Counted from the first letter of the stretch, positions 1-9,305 are shown. The stretch: DNA of 64,000 bases from Flavobacterium aciduliphilum (GCF_003268855.1 NZ_QLSZ01000004.1:168709-232708); one strand, 5' to 3'. The notes: a model not told the origin generated them from the sequence alone. A program made the numbers and translations.

Positions 1-177
1 TGTTGGACCAAAGAAATTTCGGCGCTGGCGCGCCAACACAACAATGCTAATGTAATAAGCATTCCGGCGCGATTTACTTCTATTCAACAAGCTGTTGATA
101 TTGTAGATACGTTTTTAAGTACTGAATTTGAAGGAGGTAGACACCAAAAAAGAGTTGATAAAATGAAATGTTCATAA
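1..177 (+). CDS. rpiB: Ribose-5-phosphate isomerase B, C-terminal fragment
   Basis: The reading frame is open from base 1 to a TAA stop at 175-177 and gives the last 58 residues of a protein; the start lies outside the window. The segment ARQHNNANVISIPARF and the tail FEGGRHQKRVDKM match the conserved C-terminal part of RpiB, where the HNN region and the GGRH segment belong to the active-site and phosphate-binding surface. The enzyme interconverts ribose-5-phosphate and ribulose-5-phosphate in the cytoplasmic pentose phosphate pathway. The stop is followed at once by the ATG of the next gene, so the two are probably co-transcribed. Identification is by family memory. Confidence 0.85.
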   Translation, partial: CWTKEISALARQHNNANVISIPARFTSIQQAVDIVDTFLSTEFEGGRHQKRVDKMKCS

Positions 178-1095
178 ATGTCGCACAATCATTCACACGT
201 CCACATTCACAAACACGAGGTACAAAGCAAAAACCTAGTCTATTCTATTGTTTTGAATTTAGTGATTACTATTGCGCAATTAGTAGGAGGTATTATCTCT
301 GGAAGTTTGGCCTTATTATCCGATGCTTTGCACAATTTTTCAGATGTTTTGTCTTTGCTTTTCAGCTTGTTGGCTCATAAATTATCTCGAAAAAAAGCTA
401 CCGAAAATATTACCTTTGGTTATAAACGAGCCGAATTAATTGCTGCTTTTGTCAATGCTTCAACTCTTGTGATTGTCGCGTTTATACTCATATATGGTGC
501 GATGGAACGTTTTTTTTATCCTAAGCCCATTACATCAGGATTGGTAATTTGGCTGGCGGTACTTGGAATTCTAGTTAATGGCTTATCGGTTTTATTTTTA
601 CAAAAAGACGCCGAACATAATATCAATATGAAGTCGGCGTATCTACATTTGTTAACCGATATGATGGCATCAGTAGCCGTTTTGGTAGGCGGATTATTGA
701 TGAAATTTTATGGATGGTACTGGGTTGATAGCGTGATGACTATAGGAATTGCTATATATTTAATTGTGGTTGGATCAAAACTTCTAATTCAATCTACCAA
801 AATGTTGATGCTTTTTACCCCCGAAAGTATTGACATCAAGGAACTGGTAAAGGAAGTACATAAAATTCCTGGTGTAAAAAAGTTACACCATATTCATGTT
901 TGGAATTTAAATGACGAGGAATTGCATTTAGAAGCCCATCTCGATTGTTCCCAAAATATTAACATGAGTGAATTCAACAAACTTTTAGAACAAATAGAAC
1001 ACGTTTTGTTTGATCAATTTCATATCAACCACATCAACATCCAACCCGAATTTAAAAAAGAAGAAGATTCTAAAGACACTATTGTTCAAGACTGA
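178..1095 (+). CDS. Cation diffusion facilitator (CDF) family zinc/divalent metal exporter
   Basis: This is a 305-residue inner-membrane protein of the usual CDF length. The N-terminus is His-rich (seven His in the first 13 residues), followed by about six hydrophobic segments and a soluble C-terminal domain from about residue 215. TM2 carries the SDALHNFSD motif (H52 and D56), and a later helix carries a matching HLLTD motif; together these form the tetrahedral zinc transport site of the family. The C-terminal domain has the HHIHVW segment typical of CzcD/ZitB-type proteins. It should export Zn2+ or similar ions in exchange for protons. The ATG directly follows the rpiB stop codon, so translational coupling is likely. 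The exact metal cannot be read from the sequence. Confidence 0.9.
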   Translation: MSHNHSHVHIHKHEVQSKNLVYSIVLNLVITIAQLVGGIISGSLALLSDALHNFSDVLSLLFSLLAHKLSRKKATENITFGYKRAELIAAFVNASTLVIVAFILIYGAMERFFYPKPITSGLVIWLAVLGILVNGLSVLFLQKDAEHNINMKSAYLHLLTDMMASVAVLVGGLLMKFYGWYWVDSVMTIGIAIYLIVVGSKLLIQSTKMLMLFTPESIDIKELVKEVHKIPGVKKLHHIHVWNLNDEELHLEAHLDCSQNINMSEFNKLLEQIEHVLFDQFHINHINIQPEFKKEEDSKDTIVQD

Positions 1096-1106
1096 TAACA
1101 CTACCA

Positions 1107-3230
1107 ATGACCAACATAAATTTCATTCAAAACCAAATTAATGTTCCTATTAAAGGAATTGAAAACACGATTGCACTTTTAAACGAAGATTGTACCATTC
1201 CGTTTATTTCCAGATATCGAAAAGACCAAACAGGAAATCTGGATGAGGTAATCATAGAGCAAATTGCTAAACTTTCTAAACAGTTTGACGAAATCGTAAA
1301 ACGAAAAGAAAGTGTTTTAAAATCTATTGTGGAACAAGGGCAATTGACTTCAGAGTTGCAATCTAAAATTGAAAAAAGTTTCGATCTACAAGAAATTGAG
1401 GATTTGTATTTGCCTTATAAAAAGAAGAAAAAAACACGTGCCGATGTAGCGCGTGAAAACGGATTGGAACCTTTAGCTAAAATTATTTTTAGTCAACGTA
1501 ATGAAGATGTCGAATATCTTTCAACGCAATATATTAATGATAAAGTAAAAAATGAAGACGAGGCTTTGCAAGGTGCTCGAGATATTATTGCCGAATGGAT
1601 TAATGAAAACATTTACATTCGTAAAAACCTTCGTAGAATGTTTCAACGTAAAGCGGTGGTTGCAACCAAAGTAGTGAAGAAAAAACAAGAGGAAGAGGAA
1701 GCACAAAAGTATAAGCAGTATTTCGATTGGGCAGAACCTATTGCTAAAGCGCCATCACATCGACTACTAGCGATGCTTCGAGCAGAAAATGAAGGATTCA
1801 TCAAATTAAATGTGGACATCGAAGAACACGAAGCCATTGATTTTATAGAAAATGAAATTATAAAATCGAATAATGATACAACCGAACATATCGAATTGGC
1901 CATAAAAGATAGCTATAAGCGATTACTTGAACCTGCTATTTCAAATGAAACCTTGCAAGAAGCCAAAGCTAAAGCCGATAGTAAAGCCATTGAGGTTTTT
2001 GCTGGAAATTTTAGCCAGTTATTGTTGGCGCCACCTCTAGGAGAAAAACGAATTTTAGCCATCGACCCCGGTTATCGAAGCGGCTGTAAAGTGGTTTGTT
2101 TGGATGAAAAGGGCGATTTGTTGTACAACGAAACGATTTATCCGCATCCCCCGCAAAATGAAACCGCCATGGCGATGAAAAAAATCAAATCGATGGTGAA
2201 TGCTTACAACATTGAAGCTATTTCTATTGGTAACGGTACCGCCAGTCGCGAAACCGAATTTTTTATCAAAAAAATTGCTTTTGACAAACCTGTTCAGGTT
2301 TTTGTGGTTTCCGAAGCCGGCGCATCGGTCTATTCGGCGAGTAAAATTGCCAGAGAAGAATTTCCCAATTATGATGTAACGGTTCGTGGTTCGGTTTCTA
2401 TCGGAAGACGCCTTTCTGACCCATTGGCAGAGTTGGTAAAAATTGATCCAAAATCAATAGGAGTAGGGCAGTACCAACACGATGTAGATCAAACCAAGTT
2501 GAAAGAAGAATTAGACAACACAGTCATTCGATGTGTGAATTCGGTTGGAATCAACATTAATACCGCTAGCAAATCGTTGTTGGGTTATGTGAGTGGAATA
2601 GGAGAGAAGATGGCCGAAAATATTGTAGCCTATCGTTCAGAAAATGGCCCGTTTGATGATAGAAAACAAATTAAAAAAGTACCACGTTTGGGTGAAAAAG
2701 CCTTTCAACAAGCGGCGGCTTTCGTTCGAATTCACAACGGTAAAAATCCTTTGGATAATTCGGCAGTGCATCCTGAAGCCTATCCTATTGTTGAAAAAAT
2801 GGCAAAAGATTTGAAGATTTCGGTTAACGAATTAATTGCTAACAAAGAAAAAATTGCTTTAATCCAACCTGAAAAATATACCAATGAAACGATTGGAATT
2901 CTAGGAATCAAAGATATTCTGAAAGAGTTAGTAAAACCAGGATTGGATCCAAGAAAAGCGGCTAAAGTTTTTGAGTTTGACCCAAATGTAAAAACAATAC
3001 AAGATGTTCGTGCCGGAATGATTCTTCCTGGAATTGTAAACAACATTACAGCTTTTGGTTGTTTTGTGGACATTGGTGTTAAAGAAAGTGGTTTAGTGCA
3101 CATTTCCCAACTCAAAGCCGGTTTTGTTTCCGATGTTAATGAAGTAGTGAAACTCCACCAACACGTTCAAGTCAAAGTCGTTGAGGTGGACGAAGACCGA
3201 AAACGAATTCAGTTGACGATGATACTTTAA
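1107..3230 (+). CDS. tex: Tex family S1 RNA-binding protein
   Basis: This is a 707-residue cytoplasmic protein with the standard Tex layout. It has a helical Tex N-terminal region (about 1-300), a YqgF/RNase H-like domain opening with ILAIDPGYRSGCKVV (about 315-450), a helix-hairpin-helix region with VSGIGEKMAENIV (about 490-560), and a C-terminal S1 domain (about 630-705) with the GMILPGIVNNITAFGCFVDIG segment. Tex proteins bind nucleic acid and are linked to transcription and RNA metabolism; the precise role is not settled. It starts 11 bases after the CDF gene, in the same direction, so it is probably in the same operon, which ends at the hairpin just downstream. Confidence 0.93.
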   Translation: MTNINFIQNQINVPIKGIENTIALLNEDCTIPFISRYRKDQTGNLDEVIIEQIAKLSKQFDEIVKRKESVLKSIVEQGQLTSELQSKIEKSFDLQEIEDLYLPYKKKKKTRADVARENGLEPLAKIIFSQRNEDVEYLSTQYINDKVKNEDEALQGARDIIAEWINENIYIRKNLRRMFQRKAVVATKVVKKKQEEEEAQKYKQYFDWAEPIAKAPSHRLLAMLRAENEGFIKLNVDIEEHEAIDFIENEIIKSNNDTTEHIELAIKDSYKRLLEPAISNETLQEAKAKADSKAIEVFAGNFSQLLLAPPLGEKRILAIDPGYRSGCKVVCLDEKGDLLYNETIYPHPPQNETAMAMKKIKSMVNAYNIEAISIGNGTASRETEFFIKKIAFDKPVQVFVVSEAGASVYSASKIAREEFPNYDVTVRGSVSIGRRLSDPLAELVKIDPKSIGVGQYQHDVDQTKLKEELDNTVIRCVNSVGININTASKSLLGYVSGIGEKMAENIVAYRSENGPFDDRKQIKKVPRLGEKAFQQAAAFVRIHNGKNPLDNSAVHPEAYPIVEKMAKDLKISVNELIANKEKIALIQPEKYTNETIGILGIKDILKELVKPGLDPRKAAKVFEFDPNVKTIQDVRAGMILPGIVNNITAFGCFVDIGVKESGLVHISQLKAGFVSDVNEVVKLHQHVQVKVVEVDEDRKRIQLTMIL

Positions 3231-3243
3231 AAATCCAAAAAAG

Positions 3244-3287
3244 AAAATTCCAAACTCCAAACAATATAGCTTGGGATTTGGAATTTT
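3244..3287. terminator. Bidirectional hairpin between tex and tatA
   Basis: The arms AAAATTCCAAACTCCAA (3244-3260) and TTGGGATTTGGAATTTT (3271-3287) pair at 15 of 17 positions around a 10-base loop. A/T-rich tracts lie on both sides. The hairpin sits between convergent tex and tatA and probably terminates both. The AAATTCCAAA wording is a recurrent intergenic motif in flavobacteria (established from memory), and it resembles the heptamer tract inside dxs in this window. Confidence 0.6.
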
Positions 3288-3309
3288 AAAATTGTAATTT
3301 AAAGAAAAC

Positions 3310-3510
3310 TTATTCTTTAGTTTCTTCTTCTTTTTTAGAATTAGCAGGTTGTTGATCTTCTTGAGCAGCTTTTTTGAATTCTTTCACACCAGTTCCCAAT
3401 CCTTTCATCAATTCTGGAATTTTTTTACCTCCAAAAAGTAATAAAACAATGGCTAAAATAAAAAAGATATGCCCAGGAGTAAGCTCTAAAAATATAGTTA
3501 AAAAGTTCAT
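3310..3510 (-). CDS. tatA: Twin-arginine translocase subunit TatA/TatE family
   Basis: This is a 66-residue protein with one N-terminal hydrophobic helix, the [20 protein letters not shown] amphipathic helix that defines TatA, and a short charged Lys/Glu tail. The FG pair at the helix junction is the conserved TatA signature. It forms the pore-like oligomer of the Tat system, which exports folded proteins across the inner membrane. tatC is not in the window. It is transcribed alone on the minus strand, convergent with tex, from a TAnnTTTG promoter at 3539-3546. Confidence 0.93.
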   Translation of the reverse strand: MNFLTIFLELTPGHIFFILAIVLLLFGGKKIPELMKGLGTGVKEFKKAAQEDQQPANSKKEEETKE

Positions 3511-3538
3511 AATTTCAAATATTAATGATAATAATGGG

Positions 3539-3546
3539 CAAAGGTA
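3539..3546 (-). promoter_or_regulatory. Bacteroidota -7 box upstream of tatA
   Basis: On the minus strand this reads TACCTTTG, a match to the TAnnTTTG -7 consensus, about 30 bases upstream of the tatA ATG. No clear -33 TTG element was found at the expected distance. Confidence 0.55.
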
Positions 3547-3604
3547 AAAAATAAATTGTATTAAAGAACGTTAAAAATAAAATAAAGAAATAAGAACAAA
3601 TTTT

Positions 3605-3612
3605 TATATTTG
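3605..3612 (+). promoter_or_regulatory. Bacteroidota -7 box upstream of the 3629 gene
   Basis: TATATTTG matches TAnnTTTG and lies 17 bases before the ATG at 3629, in an A-rich spacer. It probably drives the three-gene unit 3629-6514. Confidence 0.5.
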
Positions 3613-3628
3613 TGTAATTAACAAAGCC

Positions 3629-4138
3629 ATGCCTGAAAAACGCCATAGAAAACAATTATTAAAGAAAAAATTATTTACCAAAAACCGTTTGGTTATATTA
3701 AACGAAGACACCTTTGAAGAGCTTTTTTCTTTACGATTAACACTCATGAATGTTTTTGTGGTGGCCTCGCTTGGGGCAATCTTGATAATTTTTGTAACAA
3801 CCTATATCATCGCTTTTACACCTTTACGAGAATACATTCCAGGATATACATCAACCAAACTTAAAAAGGATGCTACCGAATTGGCTCTAAAATCGGATTC
3901 TCTTGAGTTTGCTATTAAGAAAAACGAACTCTATCTCGAATCGATTAAAAAAGTGTTAAATGGAAATTTACAATATGCTAAAGTTAATAAAGATTCTATT
4001 TTAGCCATTAAAGAAGATACGCTACCCGATTTGCAATTGACCGCAACCGAATCGGAATTAAAACTTCGCCAACAGGTTGCTGAAGAAGAGAAAAAAGCTA
4101 AGGAGATTAAAGAAAAGAAAAAAGAGAAAAGAAAATAG
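3629..4138 (+). CDS. Membrane-anchored coiled-coil protein resembling the N-terminal half of a flavobacterial M23 peptidase
   Basis: The protein has 169 residues. It has a basic N-terminus, one transmembrane helix (about 38-62), the conserved-looking segment FTPLREYIPGY just outside the membrane, then a helical/coiled-coil stretch and a Lys/Glu-rich tail. From memory, this arrangement is the N-terminal half of a Flavobacteriaceae M23 (LytM-type) metallopeptidase of about 290 residues that also sits beside tatA and the GH3-type ligase. Here the reading frame stops before any peptidase domain, and no HxxxD or HxH zinc motif is present. It may be a short paralog or a truncated gene acting as a scaffold. 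The GH3-type gene follows 11 bases later. Confidence 0.6.
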   Translation: MPEKRHRKQLLKKKLFTKNRLVILNEDTFEELFSLRLTLMNVFVVASLGAILIIFVTTYIIAFTPLREYIPGYTSTKLKKDATELALKSDSLEFAIKKNELYLESIKKVLNGNLQYAKVNKDSILAIKEDTLPDLQLTATESELKLRQQVAEEEKKAKEIKEKKKEKRK

Positions 4139-4149
4139 AAAATAGAACC

Positions 4150-5649
4150 ATGTCTATTAAATCATTTGCTGCCAAAATAGTCGCTAATTATATTCACAAC
4201 AAAACTCAAAAATGGGCTTCCCAGCCTATTGAAACTCAGCAAAAAGTATTTCGAGATTTAATCCGTAGTGCAAAAAACACCCAATTTGGAAAAGATCATG
4301 ATTTTACCAACATCAAAACCACTCAAGATTTTGCCCAACGAGTTCCCATTAGAGACTATGAAGGATTACGCTATTATATTGACCGAATCGTACAAGGTGA
4401 AGAAAACATTCTTTGGAAAGGAAAACCGATTTATTTTGCTAAAACATCAGGAACCACTTCGGGAGCCAAATACATTCCGCTCACTAAACAATCGATGCCA
4501 TTTCATATTGAAGCCGCTCGAAACGCTATCTTGAGTTATATTCACGAAACGGGTAAAGCTGATTTTGTAGAGAGCAAAATGATTTTCTTGCAAGGAAGTC
4601 CAATTTTTGAAGAAAAAAACGGCATCAAACTAGGGCGTCTCTCGGGAATTGTAGCGCATTATGTTCCGAAATATTTGCAAAAAAACCGCATGCCTAGCTG
4701 GAAAACCAATTGTATTGACGATTGGGAATCCAAAGTAAATGCCATTGTTGAGGAAACGATTAAAGAAGATATGGCGGTCATTTCTGGAATTCCATCTTGG
4801 GTGCAAATGTATTTTGAGAAGCTTCAACAAAAAGCACAAAAACCCGTGGGTGAGATTTTCAAAAACTTCAATTTATTCATTTATGGTGGCGTGAATTATG
4901 AGCCGTATCGTGCTACATTTGAAAATCTTATTGGAAGAAAAGTAGATACTATTGAACTATTTCCAGCATCGGAAGGTTTTTTTGCGTATCAAGATTCTCA
5001 AAAGGAAAAGGGAATGTTGTTGCTATTGAATGCTGGAATGTTCTATGAATTTATCAAAGCAGAAGATTTTGTCATGGATAATCCTAAGCGACACACGATT
5101 AGTGAAGTAGAATTAGGCGTTAATTATGTGTTGATAATTTCTACCAATGCTGGACTTTGGGCCTACAATATCGGCGATACCATTCAATTTACAAGTTTGA
5201 AACCGTATCGCGTAATTGTATCGGGTCGTATCAAACATTATATTTCCGCTTTTGGTGAGCACGTTATTGGAAAAGAAGTGGAAAGCGCTTTACAAGAAGC
5301 TATGGAACATACTGATATTCGTGTGAACGAATTTACTGTGGCTCCACAAATCGCACCACGATCGGGATTACCGTATCATGAATGGTTCATTGAATTTGAA
5401 AACGAACCCAATAATATGGAAGACTTTGCATTAGCTATCGATGTAGCCATGCGAAAGCAAAACGTATACTATGATGATTTGATTGTGGGCAAAGTATTAC
5501 GAACCTTGGTGATTACTAAAGTTCCAAAAAACGGCTTTCAAGGGTATATGAAATCGATAGGAAAATTGGGTGGACAAAATAAGGTACCACGATTATCTAA
5601 CGATAGAACCATTGTAGATTTTTTTAAGAAAAACGATGATATCCAATAA
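4150..5649 (+). CDS. GH3 auxin-responsive-promoter family protein (acyl-adenylate/amide ligase of the ANL superfamily)
   Basis: This is a 499-residue cytoplasmic protein, typical for bacterial GH3 homologues. The adenylation P-loop KTSGTTSGAKYIPLT is at about residues 98-112, and a C-terminal subdomain begins near residue 370. Plant GH3 proteins activate a carboxylic acid with ATP and join it to an amino acid. The substrate of the Bacteroidota members is unknown. It lies in a likely operon, 11 bases after the coiled-coil membrane protein, and overlaps the next gene by 14 bases. The name does not mean glycoside hydrolase family 3, which occurs elsewhere in this window. Confidence 0.85.
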   Translation: MSIKSFAAKIVANYIHNKTQKWASQPIETQQKVFRDLIRSAKNTQFGKDHDFTNIKTTQDFAQRVPIRDYEGLRYYIDRIVQGEENILWKGKPIYFAKTSGTTSGAKYIPLTKQSMPFHIEAARNAILSYIHETGKADFVESKMIFLQGSPIFEEKNGIKLGRLSGIVAHYVPKYLQKNRMPSWKTNCIDDWESKVNAIVEETIKEDMAVISGIPSWVQMYFEKLQQKAQKPVGEIFKNFNLFIYGGVNYEPYRATFENLIGRKVDTIELFPASEGFFAYQDSQKEKGMLLLLNAGMFYEFIKAEDFVMDNPKRHTISEVELGVNYVLIISTNAGLWAYNIGDTIQFTSLKPYRVIVSGRIKHYISAFGEHVIGKEVESALQEAMEHTDIRVNEFTVAPQIAPRSGLPYHEWFIEFENEPNNMEDFALAIDVAMRKQNVYYDDLIVGKVLRTLVITKVPKNGFQGYMKSIGKLGGQNKVPRLSNDRTIVDFFKKNDDIQ

Positions 5650-6514
5650 ACTGACTCTGCTTTTAGTTATAATGTCTCAATGGACTTTTTCACAAATAAA
5701 AGGTATTGTGAAGGATAGTTTAACAAGAAAACCAATTTTCTACGCCAATATATGGGTTGAAAACGAAAATGTGGGCGTGAGTTCGGAAGAAGACGGGACT
5801 TTTTCCATTTCTACAGATTCTACTAAAAAACTTGTTTTTTCTGCCCTGGGCTATCATAAAAAAAAGATGACCGCTTCAAGTGCGAACGAAGTCCTATTGA
5901 ATCCTCAAGCCTATGAAATCGAAGAAGTGGTAGTCACAAAAAAATTAGAGACAAGAGTTATAGAAATTGGTAAATCTAAGACACCTATTTATCAAGCTTT
6001 TGATAACGGACCAAGAATAGACGTGAAATTTTTTCCATACCTCACAAAGTATAAAAAAACGAGAAACATCAGGCAAGTTACCGTTGAAACCGATAGTAAA
6101 ATAGACGATGCTACCATAAAAATCCATTTTTACAGTGTCGATAGTAATGGCTATCCTGGGGAGGAATTGCTAAAAAAAGACTTTATTACTACTGTAAAAA
6201 AAGGTGTGAATAAAAATGTTTTTGATATTTCAGGTTTTAATTTACTAATGCCTAAAAAGGGGCTTTTTGTAGGTTTTGAAAAATTGATTATAGAGAAAAA
6301 TAAAGTAGAAACAACAATAACAGATTATAATTCGAATACTACAAAAATTAAAAAAAATTACTATCCATTTGTGTTGTATAATTTTGAGGAACGTGAATGT
6401 ATATTCTCTTTTTCAGGTGGAAAATGGAATAAAGACATTTTGCATGATAGTAATGGAATCTCTATGAAGCGGATGGTTAATGAACCCGCTATAAATTTAA
6501 TCTTAACCAATTAA
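5636..6514 (+). CDS. Secreted carboxypeptidase-regulatory-like domain protein
   Basis: The protein has 292 residues with a signal peptide (about 1-19, ending WTFSQ). A carboxypeptidase D regulatory-like beta-sandwich follows (about 20-95; it opens IKGIVKDSLTRKPIFYANI), the same kind of domain that begins TonB-dependent receptors. The remaining 200 residues are not recognised. They contain a segment resembling a Bacteroidota outer-surface beta domain, with no transmembrane helix. It overlaps the GH3-type gene by 14 bases, which suggests translational coupling. Role unknown; it is probably periplasmic or surface-exposed. Confidence 0.7.
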   Translation: MISNKLTLLLVIMSQWTFSQIKGIVKDSLTRKPIFYANIWVENENVGVSSEEDGTFSISTDSTKKLVFSALGYHKKKMTASSANEVLLNPQAYEIEEVVVTKKLETRVIEIGKSKTPIYQAFDNGPRIDVKFFPYLTKYKKTRNIRQVTVETDSKIDDATIKIHFYSVDSNGYPGEELLKKDFITTVKKGVNKNVFDISGFNLLMPKKGLFVGFEKLIIEKNKVETTITDYNSNTTKIKKNYYPFVLYNFEERECIFSFSGGKWNKDILHDSNGISMKRMVNEPAINLILTN

Positions 6515-6527
6515 ACTATAAAATCAG

Positions 6528-6535
6528 TATATTTG
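6528..6535 (+). promoter_or_regulatory. Bacteroidota -7 box opening the polysaccharide locus
   Basis: TATATTTG matches TAnnTTTG and lies 13 bases after the stop of the preceding gene. The first gene starts at 6645, so the implied 5' leader is roughly 100 bases. No riboswitch-like structure was recognised in that leader. Confidence 0.5.
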
Positions 6536-6644
6536 CAAGTTCTAAAATAACATAGAATGAAATGAGTCGGAAAAGTAATTTGTATCACAAAGAAATTTAG
6601 ATTAGAATAACCTCTGGCAAATGAAAAAGAATTAACAAAAACAG

Positions 6645-8333
6645 ATGAAAGAAATTAAAAACATTTCGCGTTCTAGAGCGCAAGAATCGTCGGCAGCTAT
6701 CGAACGATTGTACATTACCATGAGACATTTATTTAACAGAGGTTTTTATAAACCAATGGGTGTTTCAGGAGATACTTTAAGAGAAGCATTATTAGCGCTT
6801 CGACCAGAAATTTACGGAAGTATTGCAGAAGAAAAAGTAGAACTTAACGGTTTACTTTATGTGATAGAACGACTTCCTATTGGCATTGAAGAATGCCGTT
6901 ACATCAATTTAACCTCGGATGAAGGCTATTCAAAATCTCATTTTAAAGCCATAATTCCTCCAAAAAGAAGAAGAAATTGCTACCGAATTGATGAAGAACA
7001 AATGAATGTAGAAATCACACGAGGGCGATCGGATATATACGATATTTTGACACATTTAACTTTTATTTTTATAGAATCTCATAAAATTAAAGATAGAGTT
7101 TTGATTGATGATGAGGGTCGAATTTCTCGTGATTGGCAGAAATTAGAACAAGCAGCGTTACAGCCAAAAAAACTAACACAAATTGAAAAAGAGAAAGCCA
7201 TTTCCCATGCTGCTAATGTATTAGGAAGAACTTTTGCTGAAGTTATAGATATTTATAATGCTTTTGGAACCGCTGAAAAACCAGATCGTTTTTTACATGT
7301 GATTTATTGGTTGGGCAAACTAGCTATCGAGGAAGTAATAGACAATAACAAAAGAACAATTACTTTTAGTCCCATATTAAGAGAGCGATTGGGGCATCAT
7401 ATACATGGAGAAATTTGGGCAAATACGATTAAAGAAGTATTAAACCAAAACAATCTATTAGGAAGACCAATTCACATTATTAGTGCCAACATGCACTCGG
7501 TTATGAACTCTATTTTTGCACATGGAGTGTTGGCTTCCAAGTATAAAGGCAAGTCTGAGTATCAAATCTATGAAGATTTAAGTGCTTCTGGAAATAAAGA
7601 TTTGAGAGCAAAAGTGGAAGAATTAGCTTTAAAATCAGGAATGATTTCGCTTTTAGACCAATCAGGAACCAACATTGATGTTCAAATTTTTGACACTGCT
7701 AAAATAGATTGGTCAAAAACAGGTTTTCCAAAGGCTAATTTAGGAAAAGAAAAACCAGTTATTATCGTAATGGATTATGCGTTTGGAGAACAAGCTTATG
7801 AAACAATAGACGAGTTGTTAAAACCATATAAAAAAGGAAGTAATCAGTTGTTTTTAAATGTAGAATCTGTGTCAATCATGGGAAAAGCAGGAATCCTACA
7901 AGGCGGGAAAGGAGATATTATGATTCCTAACGCACACATTAATGAAGGAACTGCCGATAATTATCCTTTTGAAAATGAATTAACTGCAAAACTTTTTGAA
8001 GGAAATGACATTCCTGTTTTTGCTGGACCAATGGTAACTGTTTTAGGAACCTCACTTCAGAATAAAGATTTATTGAAGTTCTTTCATGAATCGACATGGG
8101 GAGCTATAGGTCTTGAAATGGAAGGAGCTTATTATCAAAAAGCGATACAATCTGCCTCAAAAATTAGAAAAAGCATCAATCCAAATGTAAAAGTCCGATA
8201 CGCCTACTATGCTTCTGATAATCCCTTAGAAACGGGAAGTACATTAGCTTCAGGTGGGTTAGGAACAACAGGAGTGAAACCTACATACTTAATTACCATT
8301 AAAATTTTAGAACAAATTTTTAACATCAAATAG
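6645..8333 (+). CDS. DUF6909-type protein with a nucleoside phosphorylase/nucleosidase-like C-terminal half
   Basis: This is a 562-residue soluble protein. From memory it belongs to the Flavobacteriia family named DUF6909. The N-terminal half is helical and unrecognised. The C-terminal half (about 270-562) carries marks of the phosphorylase/nucleosidase superfamily: GLEMEGAYY (489-497), where the MEG motif binds the ribose, and YYASDNP (521-527), where an Asp after Ser binds the base in purine nucleosidases. An enzyme acting on a nucleotide or nucleotide-sugar is inferred, not shown. The next gene (Wzz-like) starts three bases after the stop, so it is the first gene of the polysaccharide operon. 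Confidence 0.6.
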   Translation: MKEIKNISRSRAQESSAAIERLYITMRHLFNRGFYKPMGVSGDTLREALLALRPEIYGSIAEEKVELNGLLYVIERLPIGIEECRYINLTSDEGYSKSHFKAIIPPKRRRNCYRIDEEQMNVEITRGRSDIYDILTHLTFIFIESHKIKDRVLIDDEGRISRDWQKLEQAALQPKKLTQIEKEKAISHAANVLGRTFAEVIDIYNAFGTAEKPDRFLHVIYWLGKLAIEEVIDNNKRTITFSPILRERLGHHIHGEIWANTIKEVLNQNNLLGRPIHIISANMHSVMNSIFAHGVLASKYKGKSEYQIYEDLSASGNKDLRAKVEELALKSGMISLLDQSGTNIDVQIFDTAKIDWSKTGFPKANLGKEKPVIIVMDYAFGEQAYETIDELLKPYKKGSNQLFLNVESVSIMGKAGILQGGKGDIMIPNAHINEGTADNYPFENELTAKLFEGNDIPVFAGPMVTVLGTSLQNKDLLKFFHESTWGAIGLEMEGAYYQKAIQSASKIRKSINPNVKVRYAYYASDNPLETGSTLASGGLGTTGVKPTYLITIKILEQIFNIK

Positions 8334-8336
8334 ATT

Positions 8337-9305
8337 ATGAATACAGAACAACAACATAATAATATTTCTGAAGAAATAGATTTGGGAATGTTAAAGAGGT
8401 CGATTTCAAATGCAATTAGTAAATCAATATTAAATACGTTTCTTTTCTTTAAAAAGAATATTTATAAATTTCTATTTCTTATTGTTTTAGGAATAACCTT
8501 AGGAGTGATAGCTGACAATTATGCTAAATCGTATCTGTCAGAGGTAGTTGTTAATACAAATTTTACAAGTAACGATTATTTATACTCGAAAGTTGATTTA
8601 TTAAATTCTCAACTAAATCAGACAAAAAAAGAATTGCCAATTTCAAACTACAAAAAGTTTATTAAAATAGAAGTTGAGCCTATAATTGATGTTTACGCAT
8701 TTGTAAATAATCAAGCAGTAGCAAATAATGCCCAAAATTCTCAAAATTTTGAAATGCTAAAATTAATGTCTGAAACAGGAGACATTAATAAGATAATTAA
8801 AGATCAGGTTACAAGTAAAAATTATTATTATCAAAAAATTAATATTTTTTCAAAATCTAAAGTAGAAGAAAAAGATATTAAATCAGTAATACAATATTTA
8901 AATAGAGATACATATTTTGATAGTATTCTTCATTTAAATATTAAAAACATTAAGGAACGAATTTCTAAAAATGATTCAACAATAAAGCAAATAAATGATT
9001 TAATTCAAAGCTATACAATTAGTATTTCTAGAGGTAATGCTAGTGTAATGTTTAAGAACGAAAATAGTGAACTAAATAATTTGATTAATCAAAAAAACGA
9101 ATTAATCAAAAGAGTAGAGTACGATAAAGAAAATTTGATTACAAAAAATAAAATAATAAGAGATAATACGATTGTATATAATCAAACAAATAATAGAGGT
9201 ATATCTAATAAATTAAAATTTATTTTACCACTATTGTTTGTTTTACTATTTTTATGTGGTAATTATATTATATATCTAAATAAAAAATCAAAAAATATCT
9301 CATGA
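8337..9305 (+). CDS. Chain-length determinant (Wzz-like) inner-membrane protein
   Basis: The 322-residue protein has the two-helix topology of Wzz/PCP proteins: a short cytoplasmic N-terminus, TM1 at about 42-60, a long periplasmic helical region, and TM2 at about 295-312 with a short basic tail. The periplasmic part is rich in Lys, Asn and Ile with long predicted coiled helices. Such proteins set the length of O-antigen or capsule chains. Its stop overlaps the start of rfbA (ATGA), which fits co-translation. The sequence is poorly conserved, so the assignment rests on topology and context. Confidence 0.7.
   Translation: MNTEQQHNNISEEIDLGMLKRSISNAISKSILNTFLFFKKNIYKFLFLIVLGITLGVIADNYAKSYLSEVVVNTNFTSNDYLYSKVDLLNSQLNQTKKELPISNYKKFIKIEVEPIIDVYAFVNNQAVANNAQNSQNFEMLKLMSETGDINKIIKDQVTSKNYYYQKINIFSKSKVEEKDIKSVIQYLNRDTYFDSILHLNIKNIKERISKNDSTIKQINDLIQSYTISISRGNASVMFKNENSELNNLINQKNELIKRVEYDKENLITKNKIIRDNTIVYNQTNNRGISNKLKFILPLLFVLLFLCGNYIIYLNKKSKNIS

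Noticed and set aside
168..380. 70-codon plus-strand frame at the start of the CDF gene
   Set aside because: Out-of-frame shadow overlapping a clear CDF transporter.
4150..5649. Assigning this GH3 protein to glycoside hydrolase family 3
   Set aside because: It has the ANL P-loop (TSGTTSGAKY) and no glycosidase motif; the shared name is accidental.
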